Source of the DNA: Herbiconiux daphne
GTDB taxonomy: Bacteria; Actinomycetota; Actinomycetes; Actinomycetales; Microbacteriaceae
Reading direction: 5' to 3'
Assembly: GCF_024979295.1 (NCBI RefSeq)
Contig: NZ_JANLCJ010000005.1
Coordinates: 124,001-188,000, forward strand
Length of the DNA: 64,000 bases
Both the position numbers and the translations under genes were made by a program. The notes below the pieces were generated by a model that saw only the letters and a list, made by a program, of their open reading frames with translations, had not been told where the DNA came from and did no database searches. Below, piece by piece: positions 16,610 to 24,959 of the stretch (position 1 is the stretch's first letter; each line of letters starts with the position of its first letter).

Positions 16610-19600
16610 ATGCACGCCCGAGTCACTGCCGTCCTCGTCTCCTCGAACGGAGCCGAACACCTTCCGCGAACCCTTGAAGCTCTCGCGGCGCAGACTCGAG
16701 CGCCCGACGCCGTCGTCGTGGTCGACTGCGCGTCGACCGACGGCACGGGCCCGCTGCTCGCCGCCGCGAAGCCCACCGGCTACATCTCCGCCTCGAGCCG
16801 CCTGAGCTTCGGCACCGCCGTCACCCACGCTCTCGGCGTCGCACCCCCGCCGGCCTCCGAGAACGAGTGGCTCTGGCTGCTCGCGCACGACACGGCTCCC
16901 GAGCCCGACGCCCTGGCCGCTCTGCTCGCCGCCGTCGAGGTCAACCCCTCGGTCGCCGCCGCCGGGCCCAAGCAGATGGAGTGGAACGACCCCGACTACA
17001 TCAGCGAGTTCGGCGAGACCATCACCCGCCTCGGCGCGAGCGTTCCGCTCGTCGAGACCGAGCTCGACCAGGCCCAGCACGACCGCCTGAGCGACGTGCT
17101 CGCCATGGGCGCGGCCGGCCTGCTGGTGCGCCACACCGTCTGGAACGAGGTGGGCGGGTTCGACCCGGCCCTGCCGACGGCCGACAACGCCCTCGACTTC
17201 TCCATCCGCGTGCGCCTCGCCGGTCACCGCGTGCTCGCCGTGCCCGCCGCGCGGGTCGCCACCGACGGCGACGGGTTCTCGGGCCCGGGCCGCTCGATCA
17301 AGGGCTCTGCACGACGCCGTCGGCAGACCGCCCGCCGTGCCGCGCAACTCCATCGCCGCCTCGTCTACGCACCTCCGTTCGCCGTGGTGTTCCACTGGCT
17401 CTCGCTCGTGCCGCTCGCGGTGGCCCGCTCGTTGTTCCAGCTCGTTCGCAAGCAGCCCGGCGCGATCGGCGGCGAGTTCGCGGCCGCCTTCAAAACGGCG
17501 TTCGGATCGAAGATCGGCGAGTCGAGATCCCGCCTCAAGGCCGCGCGAAAAGTCGGCTGGAAGGCGATCGCCCCGCTGCGCATGCCGGGCGACGAGATCC
17601 GCCGCCGCCGATCGCTGCAGCGCGAGATCGCACTCACCTATCTGCGCGGCGAACGCGATCGCATCCAGTTCGTCGCGAGCGGCGGAGTCGCCACGGTGCT
17701 CGTGGTCGCCCTCATCGGGTTCGTGGTCTTCCTGCCCGTGTTCGGCGCGGCCGCCATCACCGGCGGGGGAGCGCTGCCGCTCGAGACCACGGTCGGCGGC
17801 CTCTGGGCCCAGATCGGCACCGGATTCCGCGACATCGGCCTCGGGTTCGTCGGTGCGGCCGATCCGTTCGCGGCCGTGCTCGCCGTGCTCGGCTCCATCA
17901 CCTTCTGGTCGCCGTCGTTCGCGATCGTGTGCCTCTACCTCGTGGCCCTGCCGCTGGCCGCCTTGGCCGCGTGGTTCTGCGCGGCGCACCTGACCCGGCG
18001 TCCGCTGCTGCGCACCGTCGCCGCCGTGCTCTGGGTGCTCGCGCCTCCGTTCCTCGGGGCGCTCGACTCCGGCATGATCGGGCCGGTGCTTGCGCACCTG
18101 CTGCTGCCCTGGCTGATCCTCGCCATCCTCTCGGCGCCGAAGTCGTGGTCGGCGTCGGCCATGGCATCCATCCTCTTCGCCGCCGTGCTGGCCGCGGCAC
18201 CGTCGCTGTGGCCCGCCCTCATCGTCATCTGGCTCATCGCCACGGTCGCGAGCCGCCGCAACGTGGCGCGCCTGATCGGCCTGCCGATTCCCGCGCTCGT
18301 GCTGTTCGGCCCGCTGGCCTGGAACCAGTTCCAGCGCGGCACGCCGCTCGCCATCCTGGCCGACCCCGGTCTGCCGGTGTGGCGTCCCAGCCTGCCGATC
18401 GTCGACCTGCTGATGGGACTCCCGCAGACCGGCATCGCCGGCTGGGAGTCGGTCGGCGCCACCTTCGGCATCGACTCGGGCGTGGTGCTGCTCGTGGTGG
18501 GGCTGCTCGCCGTGCCGCTGGGGCTGCTGGCGCTGGCCTCCCTCTTCCTCCCGGGCTCCTACCGGGCGGTCTTCGCGGTGATCGTCGGCATTCTCGGGTT
18601 CGTCACCGCCGTCGCCGCCACCCAACTGGCGATCGCGACATCCGGATCTCAGGCGGTGTCGATCTGGCCCGGCTCCGGCCTCTCGCTCTATTGGATGGGC
18701 CTCGTCGGCGCCGCCGTGCTCGGGCTCGGCGCCCTGCCCCGCTTCGCCGGAGCTCCCGCCCTCGTGGCCACCGTCGCCATCGGCGTGATCGCGCTGCCGC
18801 TCAGCCTCGGTGTGCTGCTCGGAACGGCCGAGGTCGTGCCGGGTTCGGGGCGCGCCCTGCCGGCCTACGTCACCGCCGAGGCGTCGAACACGCCCCGCGT
18901 CGGCACCGCCGTTCTCGAACCGCAGCAGAGCGGTGGCCTCGCCGCGAGCGTCGTGCACGGCGCCGGCCCCACCCTCAACCAGCAGTCCACGCTCGCGTCG
19001 ACCGCCGCCTTCTCGGCCGTCGACGACGAGAAGCGCACCGGACTCGCCGCCATCGTCGGCAACGCGTCGTCGATCAGCGGGGCGGATGTCGCCACCCGCC
19101 TCACCGCGCTGGGTGTCGAGTTCGTGCTGCTCGAGCCCGTCTCGCCGGCCCAGACCGGCATCGCCGCCGACGGCATCTCGGCGCGGGCGGCCAACGCGCT
19201 GAACAGCAATCCCCAGCTCACCTTCATCGGCAGCACCTTCGCCGGTGACCTCTGGCAGGTGTCGTCCGACGGCAGTCTGGCCACGCTTCCCGAGCCGGTT
19301 CCCACGAACACCGGCACTCCGCTGGGCGTGCTCGTGCTCGTCATCCAGGGCTTCGTGTTCGGTGTGGCGTTGCTGCTCGCGCTGCCCGCCGGCCGCCTCC
19401 AGGTGCAGGGCAACCGCGCCGTCAGCACCACGGCCCACGTCGGTGCGGCCGACTCGGTCGAAGAGGAGATCGCCGAAGAGAAGCACTCGGAGTTCGACGA
19501 CGACGTCGCCGTGGGCGAAGAGCCCGAGGCGCTCGAGGTGGTCGAAGAGCCCGACGTCGTCGACACCGCGGTCGTCGTGAACGCCGAGCCCGAGTCGGTC

Positions 19601-20536
19601 GGTGCGGGCGCCGGTTCTCGCGCAGTCGGCACGACCTCGGCCATGAGCTCGGCGGGGACCGCCGGGGCAGGTGCCGGTGTCACCACAGGCGCGGGTCTGA
19701 TGGCAGGCGCCGTGGCAGCCGGTGTGCTCGACCGCGACCGCGATTCCGACGCACCCGCGACCGACGCAGCCACGGCCTCCACCACCACCGACAGCGTCAC
19801 CACCTCCGCCGCGGACGACCACGCCGCCACGCTCTCCGCTCCGGCGGCTGCCCGAGACACCGGCGGGCCTGCGGATGCCCCCACCGACTCGGCGCCGATT
19901 CCGGCATCCGCCGACTCGGCGCCGGTTCAGGCACCCGCCGACTCAGCGCAGGTTCAGGCACCCGCCGACTCGTCGCCCGTCCAGGCCCATGCGGTCTCGG
20001 ACCCGGTTCAGGCACCTGCGGACTCGGCGCCGGTTCAGGCCCCCACCGACTCAGCGCCGATCCAGGCCCCTGCCGACTCAGCGCCCGTCCAGGCCCCCAC
20101 CAGCCCGGCCGGCGGAGGCAAGCCGGCCCCCGAGACTCCCATCGTTGCCGATGCATCGACCGAACCGGCCGGCGTCGACCCGTTCACCGAGACCGAGATC
20201 GTGCCACCGGCACCGGCACCGGCACCGGCACCGGCTCCGGCTCCGGCACCGGCAGACGCCACGGCCGCGCCCAACGGGTCGACTCCCGTTGGCGGCGACG
20301 TCTTGCCGCCCGCCGAAGCGGCCGCTCCCTTCGGCGACACCGCGGGCCTCGAGTCGCCCGGCGTGGATCCGCTCACCGAGACCGAGATCCCCGCAACCGA
20401 AGCACCGGAATCCACCGGGCCAACCACAACTACCGCCGCCCCCGACGCCGATGACTACGACCCCAACGACGAGACCGTGTTGAGCGTGCGCGACGCAATC
20501 GACCGCACCGAGGAGGGCCGCACCGATGGCCGCTAA
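16610..20536 (+). CDS. Giant membrane glycosyltransferase with low-complexity tail
   Basis: A 1308-residue protein in three parts. Residues 1-290 are a GT2 domain (TAVLVSSNGAEHLPRTLEAL; VVVDCASTDGTG; LLAHDTAPEPDAL at the metal-site position; VGGFDPALPTADNALDFSIR). Residues 350-930 hold about a dozen membrane segments with a soluble loop near 730-900. Residues 950-1308 are an acidic Ala/Pro/Asp/Thr-rich tail with tandem PADSAPVQA-like units (DNA about 19890-20110) and a run of PA dipeptides. In actinobacteria such a GT2 precedes DUF5719 near whiB2. ATG 16610 begins the recognisable domain. Probably a cell-envelope glycosyltransferase; substrate unknown. Confidence 0.82.
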   Translation: MHARVTAVLVSSNGAEHLPRTLEALAAQTRAPDAVVVVDCASTDGTGPLLAAAKPTGYISASSRLSFGTAVTHALGVAPPPASENEWLWLLAHDTAPEPDALAALLAAVEVNPSVAAAGPKQMEWNDPDYISEFGETITRLGASVPLVETELDQAQHDRLSDVLAMGAAGLLVRHTVWNEVGGFDPALPTADNALDFSIRVRLAGHRVLAVPAARVATDGDGFSGPGRSIKGSARRRRQTARRAAQLHRRLVYAPPFAVVFHWLSLVPLAVARSLFQLVRKQPGAIGGEFAAAFKTAFGSKIGESRSRLKAARKVGWKAIAPLRMPGDEIRRRRSLQREIALTYLRGERDRIQFVASGGVATVLVVALIGFVVFLPVFGAAAITGGGALPLETTVGGLWAQIGTGFRDIGLGFVGAADPFAAVLAVLGSITFWSPSFAIVCLYLVALPLAALAAWFCAAHLTRRPLLRTVAAVLWVLAPPFLGALDSGMIGPVLAHLLLPWLILAILSAPKSWSASAMASILFAAVLAAAPSLWPALIVIWLIATVASRRNVARLIGLPIPALVLFGPLAWNQFQRGTPLAILADPGLPVWRPSLPIVDLLMGLPQTGIAGWESVGATFGIDSGVVLLVVGLLAVPLGLLALASLFLPGSYRAVFAVIVGILGFVTAVAATQLAIATSGSQAVSIWPGSGLSLYWMGLVGAAVLGLGALPRFAGAPALVATVAIGVIALPLSLGVLLGTAEVVPGSGRALPAYVTAEASNTPRVGTAVLEPQQSGGLAASVVHGAGPTLNQQSTLASTAAFSAVDDEKRTGLAAIVGNASSISGADVATRLTALGVEFVLLEPVSPAQTGIAADGISARAANALNSNPQLTFIGSTFAGDLWQVSSDGSLATLPEPVPTNTGTPLGVLVLVIQGFVFGVALLLALPAGRLQVQGNRAVSTTAHVGAADSVEEEIAEEKHSEFDDDVAVGEEPEALEVVEEPDVVDTAVVVNAEPESVGAGAGSRAVGTTSAMSSAGTAGAGAGVTTGAGLMAGAVAAGVLDRDRDSDAPATDAATASTTTDSVTTSAADDHAATLSAPAAARDTGGPADAPTDSAPIPASADSAPVQAPADSAQVQAPADSSPVQAHAVSDPVQAPADSAPVQAPTDSAPIQAPADSAPVQAPTSPAGGGKPAPETPIVADASTEPAGVDPFTETEIVPPAPAPAPAPAPAPAPADATAAPNGSTPVGGDVLPPAEAAAPFGDTAGLESPGVDPLTETEIPATEAPESTGPTTTTAAPDADDYDPNDETVLSVRDAIDRTEEGRTDGR

Positions 20537-21962
20537 TCGCAGAATCGTCGCCACCGGCGCCCGCGTCGTGACCGGCATCGTGGTCGGCGCCGTCGCGGTC
20601 GTGGTCGCGGGCGCCGCGCTCGTGGTGCCCCTGCCGTCGATCACGGCCACGCCGGCCTCGGTGACCGTCGATCCCGCTGCGGCCGAAGAGGTGCGCGCCT
20701 GCACCGGACCACTCGTGCGCCTCTCCGACGACACCGGCCAAGACGCCACCGCCATCTCGAGCGTCGGCTCCGCCTCGGTCGTCGCCGCGGCCGACCAAGC
20801 CGCCGTCGTGCTCGATCAGAGCGTGCTCGCCTCGCCCGACGACACCGTGGCCAGCGAGTCCAACGCCCCCGCGCGCGTCGCGCTGCCGGCCGGTGACGCG
20901 ACCTCGGGTGCGTTGTTCGCGGCCTCGCAGTCGCAGTCCGTGGCATCCGGTGACCTCGTCGGCTTCGCCTCGACCTCGTGCGGCGAGCCCACCGCCGACA
21001 GCTGGCTCGTCGCCGGCGCCACCACCGTCGGCCGCACGAGCTTCGTGCTGCTGTCGAACCCCGGCGACGTGCCCGCGGTCGTCGACCTCACCATCTACGG
21101 CGACGGCGGCCTGATCGAGTCACCCGGCGCCAAGAACCTCGACGTGCCGGCGCGCTCCACCCGCATCCTGTCGCTCGCGGGCCTCGCGCCCGACCTCGCC
21201 GACCCGGTCATCCACGTCACCGCCGGCGTCGGCTCGGTCTATGCTGCCGTGCAGCAGAGCGTCGTGCGCGGTCTCGAGCCCGGCGGCGTCGAGATGGCGG
21301 GCCCCTCCACCGCTCCGGCGACCACTCAAACGGTCACCGGCGTGCAGATCTCGGGCACCTCGGCCATCGCCGAGCGCCTCGGAAACCCGGATGCCTCCGA
21401 CCTGCAGAGCGTGCTGCGCCTGTTCCTGCCCGGCACCGAGCCCGCCGCCGTCACCGTGCGCATCGCCGAGGAGAAGACCGGCGGCGCCGAGACCGAATAC
21501 CAGGTGGGCCTCACTCCCGGCATCGTCACCGAGTTCCCGCTGCAGGACATCCCCGACGGCATCTACACCATCGAGACCCAGTCCGATCAGCCGATCGTGG
21601 TCGGCGCCCGCACCTCCACCATCGTGAACGGCGCCAACGACTTCGCCTGGTACCAGGCCGTCGAGCCCCTCGCGAACTCCTTCTTCGTGGCCACCGCCAA
21701 CGGACCGACCCCGCGCCTGCACCTCGTGAACACGACGGGGGCGGATGTCGACACCACCCTCACCACGACCTCCGGCGTGCAGACGAACGTCACCATCGTT
21801 CCCGGAGCCCGCTACGTGCCCCTCGAGGCGGGCGTCTCCTACACGGTGACCACGTCGGCCCCGCTGTCGGCGGCCGTCACCTACTTCGGCGACGGGTTCT
21901 CGTCGTCGTTCCCGATCGCGAATCCGAGCCCGGCGGCGTCTCCGGTGGTCATCTACCCGTAG
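20526..21962 (+). CDS. DUF5719 family secreted/membrane-anchored protein
   Basis: A 478-residue protein with an N-terminal membrane anchor or signal at about residues 8-35 (VVTGIVVGAVAVVVAGAALV), then a beta-rich extracytoplasmic region resembling repeated immunoglobulin-like sandwiches (VLLSNPGDVPAVVDLTIYGD; LHLVNTTGADVDTTLTTTSG). No catalytic motif is seen. Its ATG lies 11 nt inside the giant glycosyltransferase gene, so the two are coupled, as in other actinobacteria. Likely works with the glycosyltransferase at the envelope (inference from gene order). Confidence 0.8.
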   Translation: MAANRRIVATGARVVTGIVVGAVAVVVAGAALVVPLPSITATPASVTVDPAAAEEVRACTGPLVRLSDDTGQDATAISSVGSASVVAAADQAAVVLDQSVLASPDDTVASESNAPARVALPAGDATSGALFAASQSQSVASGDLVGFASTSCGEPTADSWLVAGATTVGRTSFVLLSNPGDVPAVVDLTIYGDGGLIESPGAKNLDVPARSTRILSLAGLAPDLADPVIHVTAGVGSVYAAVQQSVVRGLEPGGVEMAGPSTAPATTQTVTGVQISGTSAIAERLGNPDASDLQSVLRLFLPGTEPAAVTVRIAEEKTGGAETEYQVGLTPGIVTEFPLQDIPDGIYTIETQSDQPIVVGARTSTIVNGANDFAWYQAVEPLANSFFVATANGPTPRLHLVNTTGADVDTTLTTTSGVQTNVTIVPGARYVPLEAGVSYTVTTSAPLSAAVTYFGDGFSSSFPIANPSPAASPVVIYP

Positions 21963-22040
21963 CCGGCACCAGGTGTGGCAGGCGCGACGCGGCAGCTCGG
22001 ATGCCGCGGCCGAACCACATCGAACGGCCGCCGATCGGGC

Positions 22041-22481
22041 TCAGAAGTGACGGAACCGGTCGGGGGCCAGATCCCACGGGTCTTTGCCGAGCAGCTCCGC
22101 CACCGCGCGGAAGACGCACGACTCGATGGCCAGACGCCGGTGCACCTCGTCGTCGCGGTGCAGTCGCGACATCCGCTCGATCGGCAGGCGGAACATGATG
22201 ACCCGGTTCTTCGTGACCGACCAGCGGTCGACGTGATCGGGCGACCCGAACGACCCGAACGGCATCGTCGCCACCTCGAACGTGACGTTCGCGAGCTCGT
22301 TGGGCCAGAGGCTGCGCAGGTATTCCGCCGTCGACGCGACCGTCATGTCGAAGAGGTCGATGCGCGACCGCAGGAACGGCAGATGCGGCCCGGCGACCGA
22401 GGAGCGGAGGTCGCGCCCGTGGCGATTGCGGGTGCGCGCCCGGATCGTCGCCGCCCGCGGCGCCCTGCGTGAACGAGCCAT
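22041..22481 (-). CDS. Metallopeptidase-family (zincin-like) protein without HExxH
   Basis: A 146-residue protein of the small zincin-like family whose actinobacterial members sit next to the DUF3499 gene. The N-terminus is strongly basic (MARSRRAPRAATIRARTRNR). The region RVIMFRLPIERMSR is followed by the helix RRLAIESCVFRAVAELLGKD, which occupies the place where canonical members carry HExxH; here it reads V-F-R-A-V-A, so the zinc ligands are missing. It is therefore probably a non-catalytic relative. It is transcribed divergently from the DUF3499 gene. Confidence 0.72.
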   Translation of the reverse strand: MARSRRAPRAATIRARTRNRHGRDLRSSVAGPHLPFLRSRIDLFDMTVASTAEYLRSLWPNELANVTFEVATMPFGSFGSPDHVDRWSVTKNRVIMFRLPIERMSRLHRDDEVHRRLAIESCVFRAVAELLGKDPWDLAPDRFRHF

Positions 22482-22617
22482 GCTCCGAGTCTACGGCCGA
22501 CCGCCGACCGCGTGCGGCGCGGCCCGACGCGAGAGGCGAGCGGATGCCGCCCCCGCCGCCGCGACACGGAGGCCGCCTACCCGGCCGAACGCCACCAACG
22601 CGCCTAGGCTGAGATCG

Positions 22618-22821
22618 ATGACGAACAGGGAATGCTCGCGGCCCTCGTGCCGCGGTGAGGCCACCACGACCCTCACCTACGACTACGCCGATTCATTGAT
22701 CGTCGTCGGTCCGTTGAGCCCGCTGCCCGAACCGCACAGCTACGACCTCTGCGCCCGCCACACCGACCGGTTGTCGGCACCCCAGGGCTGGCAGATCATG
22801 CGTCACGTCTACGTCGACTGA
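22618..22821 (+). CDS. DUF3499 family small zinc-ribbon-like protein
   Basis: A 67-residue protein starting at ATG 22618. It begins with MTNRECSRPSCRGEATTTLT and ends with YDLCARHTDRLSAPQGWQIM plus a short tail, the classic DUF3499 sequence found next to the metallopeptidase gene in actinobacteria. Cys residues near both ends suggest a metal-binding knuckle. Function unknown. The end overlaps the convergent DUF2834 gene by 13 nt. Confidence 0.88.
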   Translation: MTNRECSRPSCRGEATTTLTYDYADSLIVVGPLSPLPEPHSYDLCARHTDRLSAPQGWQIMRHVYVD

Positions 22822-23150
22822 CGTCTCTCGCGCGCGAGGTGCCGCTCGCGCGCCGACAGGAACAACGGCAGCGCGAACGCCAATGCCACCAGAGGCACGA
22901 GCACGACGTAGAGCACGACGCCCCGCAGCCCGAGCCGGCGCGACTCGGTCACCATGAACGCGATCGCCGCCACGGCCACGATCAGCAGATCGACCCCGAG
23001 CGAGTTCACCGACGGCCCACTGCCGAACCACTCGCCCACGAAGTCGCGCTGCTCCACGATCGCCGCGATGTTGAACCACCAGGTTCCGACCAGTCCGGCC
23101 ACCGCCAGCACCAGGTAGACGACGGCCATCGGGCTCCACCCCCGGCTCAT
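22809..23150 (-). CDS. DUF2834 domain-containing membrane protein
   Basis: A 113-residue protein with three membrane helices (about residues 9-29, 51-68, 78-99) and the DUF2834 pattern FVGEWFGSGPSVNSLGVDLL then VTESRRLGLRG. Function unknown. Its ATG overlaps the stop of the 363-residue membrane protein, placing it last in the MerR-led operon. Confidence 0.8.
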   Translation of the reverse strand: MSRGWSPMAVVYLVLAVAGLVGTWWFNIAAIVEQRDFVGEWFGSGPSVNSLGVDLLIVAVAAIAFMVTESRRLGLRGVVLYVVLVPLVALAFALPLFLSARERHLARERRQST

Positions 23151-24238
23151 GACCGGCGCCCCGTGCTCGTCGGTGCCGCCCCGACGGGAGTGCTGCCCGG
23201 CGCGGGCGCCACGGCCCCGACCGCGAACTGTGATGGGCCTCCCGCAGCGCCCACTGCAGCCGCCGCAGCCGCCTCACGCGCAGCGCCCGTCGCGCCGCCC
23301 ACCGCACCCGCCGCGACATCCGGATGCCGCCGCCACCCCGCCAGCAGCACCAGCGCCCCGGCGACCACCACGCCCGCTCCGAGCACCCACCCCGCCACCA
23401 GGAACCCACCCCCCGGCCGCACGATCGACTGCCCGGCCAGAGCCTGCAGGGTCACCAGCACCACGACCGCGCCATACGCCGCGGTCGCCACGACAACCAG
23501 TCGCACGCGGGTGCGATCCGAGGCCACGGCCCTCCACCGCCGGCCCAGCGCGCCGATGGCGATGGCGAACAGCGGCAGCACCTGCAACGCGTGCATGCCG
23601 ATGAAGTGCGGGATGCGCAAGTCGCCGCCCACGGTGCTCCAGCCGAGCAGCGGCAGGCCGGGGCCCCCGTCGTCCAGTCCGACGGTGTGCGCCCCGGCGA
23701 CCCCCTCGAAGTCGGCGAGCTGCGACGACGTCGGCGAGGTCATGAGAAACGCGAGCCCCATGCCCACCAGCGCGATCACCGCTCCGGCCCGCACCGCGAG
23801 GGTGAGCGATGGCGTCGGCAGCCGCAAGAAGAACACCGCCGCCGTGGTCACGAACGTGCACACGTAGAGCACCGTGATCGACGTCGCCATCACGCCCCAG
23901 ATGGTGGTGGCGAAACCCGTCGACACGTTGAAGTGGCTCGACGTGCCGAGCGCCGCGGCCAGCACGATCGCCACCTGCTCCACGATGAGGGCGACGGCGA
24001 TCACCGTGCCCGCCACGTGCGCGACCCGCCGGCGGCGGGGCAGGTGCGCGATCAGCCAGGCCCAGGTCACCGAGTAGACGAGGATCGAGATCGAGAACTT
24101 GAGCGGCTTCAGCCAGGCGTCGACCCCGGTCACCTGCCGGTGGTCGACGAGCAGGCCGATGGTGCACACCACGATGCACACGACCATGAGCGCCGCCACC
24201 GTCATCAACGGGCGGTGCCAGGCGAAGATCGACGTCAT
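23147..24238 (-). CDS. Conserved multi-pass membrane protein
   Basis: A 363-residue protein with eight or so membrane helices. Recognisable stretches are VDAWLKPLKFSISILVYSVT near the start, STGFATTIWGVMATSITVLY in the middle, and RIPHFIGMHALQVLPLFAIA, with His residues that could bind a cofactor. The last 90 residues are Ala/Gly-rich. I do not recognise a named family. It is coupled by ATGA overlaps to the MerR gene upstream and the DUF2834 gene downstream, so it is probably the main target of that regulator. Confidence 0.65.
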   Translation of the reverse strand: MTSIFAWHRPLMTVAALMVVCIVVCTIGLLVDHRQVTGVDAWLKPLKFSISILVYSVTWAWLIAHLPRRRRVAHVAGTVIAVALIVEQVAIVLAAALGTSSHFNVSTGFATTIWGVMATSITVLYVCTFVTTAAVFFLRLPTPSLTLAVRAGAVIALVGMGLAFLMTSPTSSQLADFEGVAGAHTVGLDDGGPGLPLLGWSTVGGDLRIPHFIGMHALQVLPLFAIAIGALGRRWRAVASDRTRVRLVVVATAAYGAVVVLVTLQALAGQSIVRPGGGFLVAGWVLGAGVVVAGALVLLAGWRRHPDVAAGAVGGATGAAREAAAAAAVGAAGGPSQFAVGAVAPAPGSTPVGAAPTSTGRRS

Positions 24239-24864
24239 GAGAGATTCCTTTCCGCGGTGATGTGCGCCTGGGCGATGCGCCGCAAGCCCACCGAGAGCGT
24301 GTCGCCGAGCACTGTGCCGACCACCATCAGTTCGGTGCGGTCGGCGGGGTCACGGATGCCGGCGACTTCGCCCACATCGGCGCGGGCGACCTGCTCGGCG
24401 GCGGCCGCATACGCGTCGAGGTAGTGATCGGGCAGCGGGTGCCCGGCGCTCGCGAAGGCATCGATGGCCTGGGCGGCGATGCCGGCGCCGACGTTGCCGT
24501 GGCACCACTCAGACCAGCCGGCGCGTTCGATCAGCGCGTCGACGCGGGCGAGGCCCTCGGGGGAGGGCTCCGCGACATCCGTCACCGCGTCGCGGGCGAG
24601 TGCGCGCTGCGCGACCTCGAAGGTCTCGGCGATGGGCTGGTCGGGCCGGTCGAGGGCGGCCAGCACGGCGCCGGCCGAGCCGATCGAGAGCTTGCCCACC
24701 TCGAGCAGAGCGCGGATGAGTCGCAGGCGGTGCACGTGCTCGTCGCCGTATTCGGTGCGGTTGCCCCCCGTGCGCTCGCCCGCGGGCAGCAGGCGCTCAC
24801 GCACGTAGTACTTGATCGTCGGGGCGGGGGTGCCCGAGAGGCGGGTGAGTTCGGAGATCAGCAC
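24235..24864 (-). CDS. MerR family transcriptional regulator
   Basis: A 209-residue regulator. The N-terminal winged helix is clear (LISELTRLSGTPAPTIKYYV; then TEYGDEHVHRLRLIRALLEV), followed by a helical effector domain of about 130 residues without the cysteine clusters of metal sensors. The GTG start at 24864 lies 6 nt after a possible -10 element (TACTAT on this strand), so the mRNA may be leaderless. It heads an operon with two membrane proteins and probably controls itself through the adjacent palindrome. Confidence 0.85.
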   Translation of the reverse strand: MLISELTRLSGTPAPTIKYYVRERLLPAGERTGGNRTEYGDEHVHRLRLIRALLEVGKLSIGSAGAVLAALDRPDQPIAETFEVAQRALARDAVTDVAEPSPEGLARVDALIERAGWSEWCHGNVGAGIAAQAIDAFASAGHPLPDHYLDAYAAAAEQVARADVGEVAGIRDPADRTELMVVGTVLGDTLSVGLRRIAQAHITAERNLS

Positions 24865-24869
24865 GCACC

Positions 24870-24890
24870 GATAGTAACACTATCGATAGT
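24870..24890 (-). promoter_or_regulatory. Probable MerR operator and promoter
   Basis: The 12-bp palindrome ACTATCGATAGT (24879-24890) overlaps a second inverted repeat GATAGT-N3-ACTATC (24870-24884). On the minus strand TACTAT (24876-24871) can be the -10 element, and the palindrome lies just upstream in the spacer, the usual place for a MerR site. Assignment to this regulator is inference. Confidence 0.55.
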
Positions 24891-24959
24891 CGCACTACCA
24901 GTGATATTTCGCATCGGTGAACGAGCCGGTTCCCAGCGAGTCTCTGCGAGAATGGGGCC

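Noticed and set aside
16499..19822. 1107-codon open frame antisense to the giant glycosyltransferase
   Set aside because: Mirror-image frame of a GC-rich gene, full of Arg/Gly/Asp/His low-complexity sequence; the plus strand has clear domains.
24865..24959. SAH or SAM riboswitch before ahcY
   Set aside because: Under 95 nt, shared with the MerR promoter, and no conserved core or stems recognisable.
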